Assembly: GCF_016862995.1 (NCBI RefSeq) | Contig: NZ_BOOA01000001.1 | Coordinates: forward strand, 213,018-277,017 | DNA from: Acrocarpospora phusangensis | Lineage (GTDB): Bacteria > Actinomycetota > Actinomycetes > Streptosporangiales > Streptosporangiaceae | Direction of reading: 5' to 3' | Length of the DNA stretch: 64,000 bases | Shown: positions 27,387 to 36,125 of the stretch, piece after piece | Layout of the letters: the number at the start of each line of letters is the position of its first letter | How positions within the stretch are numbered: position 1 is the first letter of the stretch | The notes under the pieces: generated by a model | The model's input: the letters and a program-made list of their open reading frames with translations, nothing else | Databases searched by the model: none | Told to the model about the DNA's origin: nothing | Translations under genes and position numbers: made by a program

Positions 27387-28631
27387 CTAGACCGTGGCCG
27401 GCACGCGGGTCAGCCGGACCGGCAGCGACCGGTGGCCGTTCATGATGAACGTGGGCAGCGGCTCCAGCTCGTCCTGCTCGACCGCGAGGGTCATGTCCGG
27501 GAACCGCTCCCACAGGCGGGTCAGGCCGATGGTCGCCAGCAGCCGGGCCAGCGAGGCGCCGAGGCAGTAGTGCACGCCGTACCCGAACGAGAGGTGTTCC
27601 TTGTTCTCGCGGGTGAGGTCGAACGTCTCGGCCGAGTCGCCGTGCAGGGCCGGGTCGCGGCCGGCCCCGCTGTAGTTGATCAGGATCGGGTCGCCCTGCG
27701 GGATGACCACGCCCTCGCCCAGGTCGATGTCCTCGACCGCGTACCGGAGGGGCAGGTGGCCGAGGGGCGACTCGACCCGGAGCACCTCCTCGATCACGTC
27801 GTTCCAGGTGACCTTGCCCGACATGAGCAGCTCGCGCTGGTCGGGGTGGGTCAGCAGGAGGGTGACCGAGTTGTCCATGAAGTTGATCGTGGTCTCCGAG
27901 CCCGCGCCGAGGATGGCGAAGATGGTGTCGGCCAGCTCGCCGTCGTTGAGGCGGGAGCCGTCCTCCTCCTGGGCGGCGATCAGGTCGGAGGTCATGTCCT
28001 CGCCGGGGGTGGCGCGCTTGGCGGCGATCAGGTCCTCCATCGCCATCCGCCAGCCCATCAGGGTGGCCTGCGCCTCCTCCGGCGTGACGGTGGTGTTCAC
28101 CATCATGTCGATGACCTCGTTGGCCTTGCGCCTGGCCGCCTCGGGCAGGCCGATCAGGTCGGCCACCAGCCGGGCCGGGAGCGGGTAGGCGAACCGCTCG
28201 CGCAGGTCCACGACCTCGCCGGGGGCGGCGGTGGCCAGGCCGTCGAGCAGTTCGTCGACCAGTTCCTCGATCCTCGGCCGGATGGCCTCGGACCGGCGCG
28301 GGGTGAACGCCTTGGAGACCAGCTTCCGCAGGCGCTGGTGGTTCTTGCCGTACGCGGTGACCATGTTGTCCATCGCCACCCAGCTGATCAGCTCCCAGTC
28401 CTGGGGGATCTGCCCGGTGTAGAACGCCGGCCAGTGGTTGCGGGCGCTCTTGGTCACCCGCGGGTCCGCCAGCAGCTTCTTGGCCACCGCGTAGCTGTTG
28501 ACGTCCCACACCACGACGCCGCCGGGCAGCTCGACCTGGGTGGCCGGCCCCTGGGCCCGCAGCCGCGCGGCCTCGCCGTGGAAGTCACGACCGGTCGGGT
28601 CGAGCGCCACGGGGCACTTGTTCTCCTGCAT
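27387..28631 (-). CDS. Cytochrome P450 (class I bacterial type), tailoring enzyme
   Basis: 414 residues. I-helix ILGAGSETTINFMDN, K-helix EVLRVES (ExxR) and haem loop FGYGVHYCLGASLAR with the Cys ligand. The sequence resembles soluble CYP107/CYP105-type macrolide hydroxylases rather than the second P450 of this cluster. It would need ferredoxin and reductase from elsewhere. ATG 28631 has GGAGAT upstream; the gene follows the SgcJ-like gene by 19 bases. Probable hydroxylation or oxidative coupling on the enediyne or a peripheral group. Confidence 0.92.
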   Translation of the reverse strand: MQENKCPVALDPTGRDFHGEAARLRAQGPATQVELPGGVVVWDVNSYAVAKKLLADPRVTKSARNHWPAFYTGQIPQDWELISWVAMDNMVTAYGKNHQRLRKLVSKAFTPRRSEAIRPRIEELVDELLDGLATAAPGEVVDLRERFAYPLPARLVADLIGLPEAARRKANEVIDMMVNTTVTPEEAQATLMGWRMAMEDLIAAKRATPGEDMTSDLIAAQEEDGSRLNDGELADTIFAILGAGSETTINFMDNSVTLLLTHPDQRELLMSGKVTWNDVIEEVLRVESPLGHLPLRYAVEDIDLGEGVVIPQGDPILINYSGAGRDPALHGDSAETFDLTRENKEHLSFGYGVHYCLGASLARLLATIGLTRLWERFPDMTLAVEQDELEPLPTFIMNGHRSLPVRLTRVPATV

Positions 28632-28650
28632 AGTGATCTCCAGAACTCGG

Positions 28651-29043
28651 TCAGGCCGCGGTCGGGGTGTTCTGGTAGGCGGCGATCAGCCAGCCCTCGT
28701 CCTTCTTGGTCAGCACCCAGGTCGCCCGGATCTCCCGTTCGGGGGTGACCTTCTCGTCGCCCGGGTGCAGCACGCCGCCCTGGGTGACGATCACGGCCAC
28801 GTCGTCGCTGAGGTAGCGCAGGCTGAGCGGGTCGCCGTGCACCCGGGTGCCCTTGAACGGGCCCGCGTACGCGGCGGTCATGAAGTCGCGGATCTCGGCC
28901 CGGCTCTTCAGGTAGACGCCGGGGAGGATCAGGCTCGCGTCCTCGGTGCAGGCGGCCGCGAAGGCGTCGCCGTCGTTCTTGGCCCAGGCGGCGACGATCC
29001 GGCCGGGAGCCTGTTCCGCACCTCGGGATGGGGCAGTGGTCAT
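28651..29043 (-). CDS. SgcJ/EcaC-family NTF2-like protein
   Basis: 130 residues with the NTF2-like pattern of the SgcJ/EcaC family: IVAAWAKNDGDAFAAACTEDASLILPGVYLKSRAEIRDFMTAAY, then ATWVLTKKDEGWLIAAYQNTP. SgcJ belongs to the C-1027 pathway and is found in several nine-membered enediyne clusters, where it aids the PKS-to-core steps by an unknown mechanism (family knowledge). I used ATG 29043 rather than the upstream extension. A candidate control motif at 29101 lies 57 bp upstream. Confidence 0.85.
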   Translation of the reverse strand: MTTAPSRGAEQAPGRIVAAWAKNDGDAFAAACTEDASLILPGVYLKSRAEIRDFMTAAYAGPFKGTRVHGDPLSLRYLSDDVAVIVTQGGVLHPGDEKVTPEREIRATWVLTKKDEGWLIAAYQNTPTAA

Positions 29044-29100
29044 TGCTCTTGCCTTTCGGTGGGGTTGTGTATTCGACGTTGCCATCCGTGACCGGGGGCT

Positions 29101-29116
29101 GCATCTCTGTGGTTGC
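29101..29116. promoter_or_regulatory. Cluster motif variant GCATCTCTGTGGTTGC upstream of SgcJ-like gene
   Basis: A weaker copy of the GCATCT-N6-ATGC motif, in the only sizeable gap (103 bp) of the GMC-SgcJ operon, with 57 bp to the SgcJ-like start. Confidence 0.4.
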
Positions 29117-29146
29117 TGCCCCCGGCCACGGCGTACCGGGATCGGT

Positions 29147-30802
29147 TCAGTCCCGCACGAGGAGCGGGAGCACCGCGTTGCGCGCCGAGGTGGCGCCGTC
29201 GGGGGCGGGCGCGCCGTACACCACGTTCACGCCGCGGGCCCGGGCCGCCGCGACGATGCCGGGCATCGCCCGCTCGGCCAGCGCGGCGATGGTGAGCGCC
29301 GGGTTGACGGTCAGCGCGCCGGGCACGGCCGATCCGTCGGTGACGAAGATGCCCGGGTGGCCGCGCAGCTCGTGCCGGTCGTCCAGGGCCGAGGTGGCCG
29401 GGTCGTCGCCGATCCGGCAGGACGCCAGCGGATGCACGGTGTACGCGCCGACCACGTCGTTGGTCCACGGCATCACCCGGGACAGGCCGTCGCGCTCCAT
29501 GATGTCCTTCACGTCGGCGTCGGCCATGGCCCAGCCGCGCAGCGTGTTGGGGGTCGGGTCGTAGCGGATCGGGCCCCGGCCCAGCATCTGCTGGGAGATG
29601 CGCATCGCGTTCCCGGTGGCCGGCGGCGGGCCGAAGACGCCCTCGTTGTCGTCTTCGGTCATCGCGAAGATGGTCAGCCAGGACTGCCAGCGCCGGACGA
29701 TCTCCTTCTTCTCCGCGCCGAACCAGGTCGGCCCGGTCGCGCCGGGCACCTGCGCCAGGATGGTGCCGAACCCGGGCGGGAAGTAGAGCTGCTCCAGCGA
29801 GTAGCGGGTGTACTCGGGCCGGGAGCCGTCGAGACGGTCCCAGCTGGCCACGCACGGGCCCTTCCCGATCTGGGACGCCGCGTACGGCACCCCGTCGGAC
29901 TTGGCCAGCCCGAGCAGGTCGCGCACCCGGTCCTCGTCGAGAATCGCCGTGTTCAGGCGCTCCCCGTTGCCGGAGAAGTACCGCCCGACCGCGTGCGGCA
30001 TCTTCCCGAGCTCGGGCTCGGACCGCTGGAGGATCACCGGCGTGGCGCCGGCCCCCGCCGCCAGGATGACGATCTTGGCGTCGATGGTGCCGCCGCCCAC
30101 GGTGATCCGGTAGTCGGAGTCGTCGATGACGTTGTAGTGCACCCGGTAGCCGCCGTCGGCGTTGCGGGTCAGCTTCTGCACCTCGTGCATGGGCCGGATC
30201 CGGGCGCCGTGCGCGATCGCGGCGGGCAGGTAGTTGAAGAGCAGCGAGCGTTTGGCGTCGAACTTGCAGCCGGCCATCATCCAGTTGCAGTTGGTGCACT
30301 TGCTCCCGTCGATGGCCACCGGCACCGGGTTGGCGGTGCGCCCGGCGTGCGCGCAGGCCGCCGCGAACAGGCCGCCCGAGTAGGTGACGTCGTTCCAGTC
30401 CTGGCGGGTGACCGGGAGGGACTCGGTGACCCGGTCGTACCAGGGGTCGAGCGTGTCCCTGGTCACCGAGGCCGGCCACATCCGGCGGCCGATCGAGCCC
30501 TGCCGGTCGAAGACGAACCGGGGGGCGCGCGGCATGGCGGCGAAGTACACCACGCTGCCGCCGCCGACGCAGTTGCCGCCGAGCAGGCTCATCCCGTCGC
30601 CGACCACGAAGTCGAAGATCCGCGTGTAGGAGGCGCCGAGCTTGAAGTCGTGGTCGAAGTCCTCGCCCTCCAGCCAGGGGCCGCGTTCGAGGACCAGCAC
30701 GCTCGCCCCGCCCGCCGCCAGGTGGTAGGCGGCGATGGCGCCGCCGAACCCGCTCCCGACGACCAGGACGTCGACGCGCTCCGTGCCGTTGCTGTTGGTC
30801 AT
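29147..30802 (-). CDS. GMC-family FAD oxidoreductase
   Basis: 551 residues. N-terminal FAD motif VVGSGFGGAIAAYHLA, a Cys-rich segment CTNCNWMMAGCKF about a third of the way in, and the C-terminal GMC domain with VHPLASCRIG (catalytic His) and NPALTIAALAERA (Asn). This is the cholesterol-oxidase/glucose-methanol-choline type. Oxidoreductases of this class (E9-like) accompany nine-membered enediyne clusters and may oxidise a core alcohol; the equivalence is my inference. The ATG overlaps the stop of the small partner gene (ATGA), so the two are probably a complex. Confidence 0.9.
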   Translation of the reverse strand: MTNSNGTERVDVLVVGSGFGGAIAAYHLAAGGASVLVLERGPWLEGEDFDHDFKLGASYTRIFDFVVGDGMSLLGGNCVGGGSVVYFAAMPRAPRFVFDRQGSIGRRMWPASVTRDTLDPWYDRVTESLPVTRQDWNDVTYSGGLFAAACAHAGRTANPVPVAIDGSKCTNCNWMMAGCKFDAKRSLLFNYLPAAIAHGARIRPMHEVQKLTRNADGGYRVHYNVIDDSDYRITVGGGTIDAKIVILAAGAGATPVILQRSEPELGKMPHAVGRYFSGNGERLNTAILDEDRVRDLLGLAKSDGVPYAASQIGKGPCVASWDRLDGSRPEYTRYSLEQLYFPPGFGTILAQVPGATGPTWFGAEKKEIVRRWQSWLTIFAMTEDDNEGVFGPPPATGNAMRISQQMLGRGPIRYDPTPNTLRGWAMADADVKDIMERDGLSRVMPWTNDVVGAYTVHPLASCRIGDDPATSALDDRHELRGHPGIFVTDGSAVPGALTVNPALTIAALAERAMPGIVAAARARGVNVVYGAPAPDGATSARNAVLPLLVRD

Positions 30803-31365
30803 GCGGGGCTCCCCGATGAGGTCGTGCCCGGATGGAGGTCGGCCAGCGGTCGGCCGTAGGAGTACTCCGGGAACCGCCACAGCCCGTCGGCGTCCGGACG
30901 GGAGAAGCCCATCGCGGCCAGGCCGGGATGGCCGGCCGCCATCGCGTCGACGGTGTGCAGGTGGGCCCCGGTGTCGAAGGCCATGTTGCTGAACAGGGCG
31001 ACCAGGATCCAGATCTCCCGCTCCGGGTGGCTCGGCGAGGTCAGGTTCGCGATCAGCTCGGTCCGGTCCGCGAAGGACAGCCCGACCAGCGGCGGCAGCT
31101 CCGGGTCGGGGGTCAGGCCGCGCTCGGCGGCGTACGCGCGAGCGTGCTCGTTGAGCAGGTCCGCGAACGCGCCGAGTTCGGTGGCGATGCCGGTGGCCGG
31201 ATCGCCCAGGAGTTCGAGCGCGCCGGCCGCGACGGCGCCGCCGCCGGAGGAGGCTCCGGCCACGGCGACGTCGTCCGGAAACCGCTTCTCACCGGGGACG
31301 ATAGTGTCGGCGAACGCCTCTAACGTCAGTGTTTGGTGGGTTTGATGAGGTAAGTCGGGTCGCAT
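30799..31365 (-). CDS. Small partner of the GMC oxidoreductase (gluconate-dehydrogenase subunit-3-like)
   Basis: 188 residues. The opening QTLTLEAFADTIVPGEKRFPDDVAVAGA is the pattern of gluconate 2-dehydrogenase subunit 3 and related small partners of GMC flavoproteins. Unlike Tat-exported versions it has no signal peptide, so the pair is probably cytoplasmic. ATG 31365 follows GGGAGGAAC. First gene of the operon; divergent from the StrR-like regulator with a candidate control motif 87 bp upstream. Confidence 0.75.
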   Translation of the reverse strand: MRPDLPHQTHQTLTLEAFADTIVPGEKRFPDDVAVAGASSGGGAVAAGALELLGDPATGIATELGAFADLLNEHARAYAAERGLTPDPELPPLVGLSFADRTELIANLTSPSHPEREIWILVALFSNMAFDTGAHLHTVDAMAAGHPGLAAMGFSRPDADGLWRFPEYSYGRPLADLHPGTTSSGSPA

Positions 31366-31452
31366 CAGCGTTCCTCCCGTTTGTACCGTGGAGTCGGCAT
31401 GTGGACGCGCGCGATCGAACTCCCACATCGTCGTTTCAGCACCGATTGCGGT

Positions 31453-31468
31453 GCATCTTCCGAAATGC
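31453..31468. promoter_or_regulatory. Cluster motif GCATCTTCCGAAATGC in the GMC/StrR divergent region
   Basis: The best-formed copy of the cluster motif; it is an imperfect palindrome (GCAT...ATGC arms, TTC...GAA inside). It stands 87 bp before the GMC-partner start and 154 bp before the divergent StrR-like start, so it could serve either. Confidence 0.6.
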
Positions 31469-31622
31469 CGTCCTCGGTGGGCGTTCACGCCACGGCGGCT
31501 CGCGGGGTTCCGGTCCGCGCGAGCCCGGGGTATTTTGCAAAGATCAGCCCCCCGTGGGGAGGGGCCGGGGACCCGTCCTACTCGGAACCGTCACGTGTGC
31601 CGCGTGCCGGTGGAGGTGGCCG

Positions 31623-32561
31623 ATGATACGTGCGCCTGATTCTCCGGCAGGCGGGCGCGATGCACCCTGCCTGATTCAACTGGCGTCGCTGCGGCCCGCG
31701 GACTCGCCCCGGCTCTCGGGGGAGGACGCGGACCATCTCATCCGGCTCGCGGGCCTGGAGACCGCGTTGCCGCCGATCCTCGTGCACCGCCAGACGATGC
31801 GCGTGATCGACGGCATGCACCGGGTGCGGGCCGCCGCCATGCGCGGCCAGGACACCATCGAGGTGCGGTTCTTCGACGGCAGCGAGGCGGACGCGTTCCT
31901 CCGGGCCGTCCAGGAGAACGTGGCCCACGGGCTGCCGCTCTCGCTGGCCGACCGGAAGGCCGCCGCCGAGCGCATCATCGCCTCGCATCCCATGCTCTCC
32001 GATCGCGCCATCGCGGCGTGCGCCGGGCTGGCCGCCAAGACGGTCGGCGCGGTACGCCGGCGTTCGACCGCGGAATCGCCGCAGTCGAACGAGCGGCTGG
32101 GCGTGGACGGGCGGCTGCGGCCGCTCGACGGCGGGGAGGGCAGGCGGCGGGCCTCGGAGGTGATCGCGGCCAACCCGGACGCGTCCATCCGCGAGATCGC
32201 CCGAGCGGCGGGGGTCTCCCTGGGCACCGCCCACGACGTGCGCCATCGGCTGCTCCGGGGCGCCGACCCGGAACGGCCGCGACCGCCGCGAGCGGCGCCG
32301 GCGCCTCCCAGGCCGGAGCCGAAGGACTCCCCCAGCATCCTGCAGACCCTGCGGAAGGACCCCTCGCTACGGCTGACCGACCCCGGGCGTGAGCTGCTCA
32401 GGCTGCTGCACTCCCGGTCGATCGCCGTCGGCGACTGGCAGGACCTGGTGGACGCGGTGCCGGCGCACTGCGCGGACTCCGTGGCACAGCTGGCCCGCGA
32501 CTGCGCCGAGGCGTGGGGGCAGTTCGCCACCGAACTCCAGCGCCGGGAGAATTCGGGCTGA
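31623..32561 (+). CDS. StrR/ParB-like pathway-specific activator
   Basis: 312 residues. The N-terminal ParB/sulfiredoxin-like domain reads QLASLRPADSPRLSGEDADHLIRLAGLETALPPILVHRQTMRVIDGMHRVRAA, then FFDGSEADAFLRAVQENVAHGLPLSLADRK; next is a helix-turn-helix (LSDRAIAACAGLAAKTVGAVRRR) and a second HTH-like segment (ASIREIARAAGVSLGTAHDVRHRL). This is the StrR/NovG/SgcR1 group of antibiotic-cluster activators. ATG 31623 starts the conserved domain; an upstream in-frame ATG (31329) would run across the divergent promoter. Confidence 0.88.
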   Translation: MIRAPDSPAGGRDAPCLIQLASLRPADSPRLSGEDADHLIRLAGLETALPPILVHRQTMRVIDGMHRVRAAAMRGQDTIEVRFFDGSEADAFLRAVQENVAHGLPLSLADRKAAAERIIASHPMLSDRAIAACAGLAAKTVGAVRRRSTAESPQSNERLGVDGRLRPLDGGEGRRRASEVIAANPDASIREIARAAGVSLGTAHDVRHRLLRGADPERPRPPRAAPAPPRPEPKDSPSILQTLRKDPSLRLTDPGRELLRLLHSRSIAVGDWQDLVDAVPAHCADSVAQLARDCAEAWGQFATELQRRENSG

Positions 32562-32940
32562 TCAACGGCCCTGGGCGGTTTCAAACGCCGACGGTAAAAC
32601 GCCCACGGCCTGGTGCGATTACGTCTCGCACCGGGCCGGGCACCCCCCGCGAATGTTCACGGCAAGTGACACGGGAAACTTTCATGTTCAGAAACTGAAA
32701 GGTTGACAGGATGGGGCAACCCATTGTCTCTTAACGCTGTGGCGTGATTCTCCGAGACGCCGCCAAACCTTTCGACATCGACGCGTGAATGGAGGCTGCC
32801 CGGAAGAAGGAAACCTAATTAACCAGAGGACGCGCGCGAATTCGAGCTCTATTCATGTGGGGAATAATTGGACCTGTGACATCTTCAAACGTCCGACTAC
32901 ATGTAGTCGCGAATGACGTTTTGGCCAAGGGGAAGCAGCA
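32562..32940. other. Regulatory region between StrR-like and AraC-like genes, with a 16-bp palindrome
   Basis: This 379-bp stretch is AT-richer than its surroundings and has no convincing gene. It contains a perfect 16-bp palindrome CGACTACATGTAGTCG at 32894-32909, 31 bp before the AraC-like start, a probable operator. A TTGACA at 32703-32708 could be a -35 box, and CTTTCA/TGAAAG arms lie near 32680-32701. An AT-rich patch (AACCTAATTAACCAG) lies near 32812. Confidence 0.6.
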
Positions 32941-33711
32941 ATGGAAGAGGCCATCGAAAGAGCCGTCGGACGAGTTATTCAAACCATGCATGAGAATCTC
33001 AGCGAGCAGTTGACAGTCGATGACATGGCTCGCACCGCGATGTTCAGCAAGTTCCACTTCTCCCGCGTCTTCCGTCAGGCCACCGGGATCTCTCCCGGTC
33101 GGTTCCTGTCCGCGCTCCGGTTGCAGGAGGCCAAGCGGCTCCTCATCTCCACCTCGCTCAGCGTGGCCGACATCAGCAACCGGGTCGGGTACACGAGCGT
33201 GGGAACCTTCAGCTCGCGCTTCAAGAGCAGCGTGGGCATCGCCCCCACCACCTACCGGCAGTACGGCGGCTTCGCCACCCGCATCGTGCCCGACAGCCGT
33301 TCGATCGGCGCGGAGATCCGGTCCTCCACCATCCAGGGCGAGGTCTGGGCGCCCTCGACGGCCAGGCTCGGCCTGATCTTCGTCGGGCTCTTCCCCACCT
33401 GCGTGCCCCAGGGCAGGCCGCTGCGGTGCACGGTGCTGCACAGCCCCGGCCCGTACCTGCTGGAGGATGTTCCTCCGGGCTCCTGGCATCTGCTCTCGCA
33501 CGCGGTCTCCCCCGGGGAAGAGGAGATCATCGGTGACCCCTTCAGCCGAGCGCACGCGCCGTCGGTCGCCGGGGTCGGTCCGATCACCATCGGTCCCGAC
33601 GCCCGGATCACGACCGCCGACCTGCACCTCAGGCCGGCGCATCCTCTTGACCCACCTGTCCTGATGGCGCTGCTCGACGTACGGAAGGTCGCGCTCAGAT
33701 CAGCCGGGTGA
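32941..33711 (+). CDS. AraC-family transcriptional regulator with N-terminal HTH
   Basis: 256 residues. The two-HTH AraC domain is at the N-terminus (about residues 10-110: LSEQLTVDDMARTAMFSKFHFSRVFRQATGISPGRFLSALRLQEAKRLL and VADISNRVGYTSVGTFSSRFKSSVGIAPTTYRQY). The C-terminal 140 residues are an unassigned sensor-like domain. AraC-type regulators such as SgcR2 occur in enediyne clusters, and this one faces the PKS operon. A 16-bp palindrome just upstream may be its autoregulatory site. ATG follows AAGGGGAAG. Confidence 0.88.
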   Translation: MEEAIERAVGRVIQTMHENLSEQLTVDDMARTAMFSKFHFSRVFRQATGISPGRFLSALRLQEAKRLLISTSLSVADISNRVGYTSVGTFSSRFKSSVGIAPTTYRQYGGFATRIVPDSRSIGAEIRSSTIQGEVWAPSTARLGLIFVGLFPTCVPQGRPLRCTVLHSPGPYLLEDVPPGSWHLLSHAVSPGEEEIIGDPFSRAHAPSVAGVGPITIGPDARITTADLHLRPAHPLDPPVLMALLDVRKVALRSAG

Positions 33712-33730
33712 CATGGGGGACGCACGACGA

Positions 33731-33756
33731 GGCCACGGTCAAGGACGACCGTGGCC
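33731..33756. terminator. Bidirectional terminator at the 3' end of the PKS operon
   Basis: Perfect 10-bp arms GGCCACGGTC and GACCGTGGCC with a six-base loop, in the 69-bp gap between the convergent AraC-like and P450 genes. Confidence 0.8.
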
Positions 33757-33780
33757 CCTCCTATTTCAGCGCCTCATATG

Positions 33781-35154
33781 TCAGCTCCGCGGGGATACCG
33801 TCATGGGCAGGCCGTCCTTCATGCGCAGCGAGAGCATCGGCTCCGGCACGGCCTCGTAGCCGGGCACACGGCTCAGCCGCAGGTCCCTGGCCACCAGGGC
33901 GGTCACGAAGGCCGCCTCCATCATCCCGAGGTTGTTGCCCACGCAGAAGCGCGGCCCGGCCCCGAACGGGATGTAGGCGTAGCGCGGCCGTCCGGACTGC
34001 ACGTCGGGATTGAACCGTTCCGGATCGAACCGCTCGGGCTCGCTCCAGAACTCCGGATGCCGGTGCAGCGTGTACGGGCACACCAGCACGTCCGATCCCG
34101 CTGGAACGTGGTAGCCGCCGACCTCGTCGTCCGCGAGCGCCTGCCGGGTGAGGATCCACACCGGCGGGTACAGCCGCATGGCCTCCTCGATCACCATGGA
34201 GGTGTACCGCAGGCGGTGCAGGTCCTCGTAGACCGGCGCGCGGTCGCCCAGCACCTCCACCGCCTCCGCGTGCAGCCGCTCGGCCACCTCGGGGTTGCGG
34301 TCCAGCAGGTAGAACGTCCAGCCGAGGGTGCTGGCCGTGGTCTCGTGCCCGGCCAGCAGGAGCGTGATCAGCTCGTCGGTCATGCGCTGCCGCCCGACCG
34401 CCGGGTCGTCCTCCGCCTCGGTGGACAGGATCAGCTTGGACAGCACGTCGTCGCCCCAGTCGCCGGCGCGCGTACGGCGCTCGGCCACCAGGCGGTCCAC
34501 CACGTGCTGCAGCTCCTTGCGGGACTGCCGGAACCGCAGCTGCTTGGGCAGCGGCACCCACATCGGGACCGCGCCGAGCGTCACCATCTCGAACATGGCC
34601 TGGTCCTGGACCGCCTCGAAGGCGTGCCCGACCCCGCCGTAGGCGCCCAGATCGGCGTCCAGCAGCGTACGGCCGAGCACGCCCAGGGTGAGCGCGGTCA
34701 GCTCCTCCACCACGTCGAAGGGGCCGGTCCTGGCGCGCAGCCGGCCGACCAGCGCGGCGGCCTCCTCGGCCACCACGCCGGCCTGGGCGGCGATGCGCTT
34801 GGCCTGGAAGGCCGGCTGGATCATCTTGCGCTGCTTGCGCCACAGGTCGCCCTCGCTGGTCAGCAGGCCGTCCCCGAGGGCGCGTTTGGCCTGCACCAGG
34901 CCGATGCCCTTGTGGTAGTTGGCGGCGTTGTCGGCGAGCACGTGCTTGGCGTGCTCGGGGTGGTTGAAGAAGTAGAGGGTCTTGGGGCCCATGGAGATCT
35001 TGACGGCGTCGCCGTACTGGTCGGCGGCGGCCCGCATCAGGGCGAGCCGGTCGGTGGCCAGTTTGACGAACAGCCCGGGCGCGGCCCGCCGGGGCGGCCC
35101 GGGCGGGACCGCCCGGGACCGCTGTCCGGACTGGCCGCCGGTCGTGGCGGTCAT
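33781..35154 (-). CDS. Cytochrome P450, long-chain/enediyne type (E7-like)
   Basis: 457 residues. I-helix LLLAGHETTASTLGWTFY, EEAMRLYPPVW (ExxR), FDPERF and the haem loop FGAGPRFCVGNNLGMMEA. The N-terminal part (KISMGPKTLYFFNHPEHAKHVL, RKMIQPAFQ) is CYP102/CYP4-like, unlike the CYP107-like P450 of the neighbouring operon. P450s of this type sit close to the PKS cassette in enediyne clusters and may act on the core. ATG 35154 overlaps the flavin reductase stop (ATGA), making it the last gene of the PKS operon. Confidence 0.9.
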   Translation of the reverse strand: MTATTGGQSGQRSRAVPPGPPRRAAPGLFVKLATDRLALMRAAADQYGDAVKISMGPKTLYFFNHPEHAKHVLADNAANYHKGIGLVQAKRALGDGLLTSEGDLWRKQRKMIQPAFQAKRIAAQAGVVAEEAAALVGRLRARTGPFDVVEELTALTLGVLGRTLLDADLGAYGGVGHAFEAVQDQAMFEMVTLGAVPMWVPLPKQLRFRQSRKELQHVVDRLVAERRTRAGDWGDDVLSKLILSTEAEDDPAVGRQRMTDELITLLLAGHETTASTLGWTFYLLDRNPEVAERLHAEAVEVLGDRAPVYEDLHRLRYTSMVIEEAMRLYPPVWILTRQALADDEVGGYHVPAGSDVLVCPYTLHRHPEFWSEPERFDPERFNPDVQSGRPRYAYIPFGAGPRFCVGNNLGMMEAAFVTALVARDLRLSRVPGYEAVPEPMLSLRMKDGLPMTVSPRS

Positions 35155-35669
35155 GTCCTCACCTCGCTCAGATCGCTCAGGTCTTCGCTCAGGTCGATGT
35201 GCCGGAACCTGCCGTTGAAGAACAGCAGCGCCTCCTCGGCCTCCTCGTCGTGGGAGAGCACCTTGCCGAGGAAGATGGTGTGGTCCCCGCCGTCGTACGA
35301 GCGCCAGATCTCGCACTCGAAGCGGGCGATGCTGGCGTTGAGCATCGGCGCGCCGGTGAGCGTGCCGGGGAACCAGTCCACGTCCTCGAACTGCTCCTGG
35401 CCGGGCACCCGCCAGCGGTTGGCGAAGTGCCTGGCCAGCCCCTCCTGGTCGGCCGCGAGCACGTTCACCCCGAAGGAGCCGGCGGCGGGCAGCATGCCGT
35501 GCATGATGGCGCCGCGGTCCACGCAGATCAGCACGAGCGGCGGATCCAGCGAGACGGAGGTGAAGGAGTTCGCGGTCATGCCGTGCGGGGCGGTCCCGCC
35601 GACGGTCACCACGGTGACGCCGGTGGCGAACCTCCCGAAGGCGCGGCGAAGGATCTTCTGTTCTGCCAT
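35151..35669 (-). CDS. Flavin reductase (SgcE6-like)
   Basis: 172 residues of the HpaC/SnaC flavin reductase family: FGRFATGVTVVTVGGTAPHGMTANSFTSVSLDPPLVLICVD at the N-terminus, followed by GSFGVNVLAADQEGLARHFA. Such enzymes supply reduced flavin to two-component monooxygenases; SgcE6 does this in C-1027. Here the likely clients are the two HsaA-like proteins at 18738-19910 and 26183-27367. The gene follows E10 by 16 bases and overlaps the P450 start. Confidence 0.92.
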   Translation of the reverse strand: MAEQKILRRAFGRFATGVTVVTVGGTAPHGMTANSFTSVSLDPPLVLICVDRGAIMHGMLPAAGSFGVNVLAADQEGLARHFANRWRVPGQEQFEDVDWFPGTLTGAPMLNASIARFECEIWRSYDGGDHTIFLGKVLSHDEEAEEALLFFNGRFRHIDLSEDLSDLSEVRT

Positions 35670-35685
35670 GTCATTCCCCCGAGGG

Positions 35686-36123
35686 CTACGGCACGTAGGG
35701 TTGGAGCGCTCGAACCAGCGACTCGGGCACGCGGGCGGGCACGGTGCGGGTGTTGGGCCCCCGCATGCACGCCACCCGCTGCCGTCCCCGGGCGATCAGC
35801 GTCTCGCCGACGCCCAGGCCGCGGGCGTCGAGCTTGACGTAGTCGAAGCTGAATTCGAGCTGGGTCTGGGCCAGGTCGACCAGCCGCATCCGGATGGAGA
35901 GCTCGTCGAAGGCGGTGATCTCGGCGTAGAACTCGCAGTCCACCTTGAGCGTGAACAGCTTGAGGTCGTCCTGGAGCTCGCCGAGCACGTCCGGCGCGTT
36001 GGTCTTGAGGAACATCTCCCGGCAACGCCCCTGCCAGCGCAGGTAGTTGACGTAGTAGACGTTGCCGACGATGTTGGTCTCCTCGAAGCCGACCGTGTGC
36101 AGGTACTCGAAGTAGTTGCCCAC
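35686..36123 (-). CDS. Enediyne hot-dog thioesterase (E10 type)
   Basis: 145 residues. The N-terminal block YFEYLHTVGFEETNIVGNVYYVNYLRWQGRCREMFL is the diagnostic pattern of the enediyne hot-dog thioesterases (SgcE10, CalE7, DynE7). The enzyme hydrolyses the polyene chain from the PKS carrier domain; with the PKS alone it gives a heptaene or related polyene. The start is GTG at 36123, two bases after the PKS stop; the open frame itself extends much further upstream only as a shadow of the PKS. Co-translation with the PKS is likely. Confidence 0.93.
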   Translation of the reverse strand: MGNYFEYLHTVGFEETNIVGNVYYVNYLRWQGRCREMFLKTNAPDVLGELQDDLKLFTLKVDCEFYAEITAFDELSIRMRLVDLAQTQLEFSFDYVKLDARGLGVGETLIARGRQRVACMRGPNTRTVPARVPESLVRALQPYVP

Positions 36124-36125
36124 GG

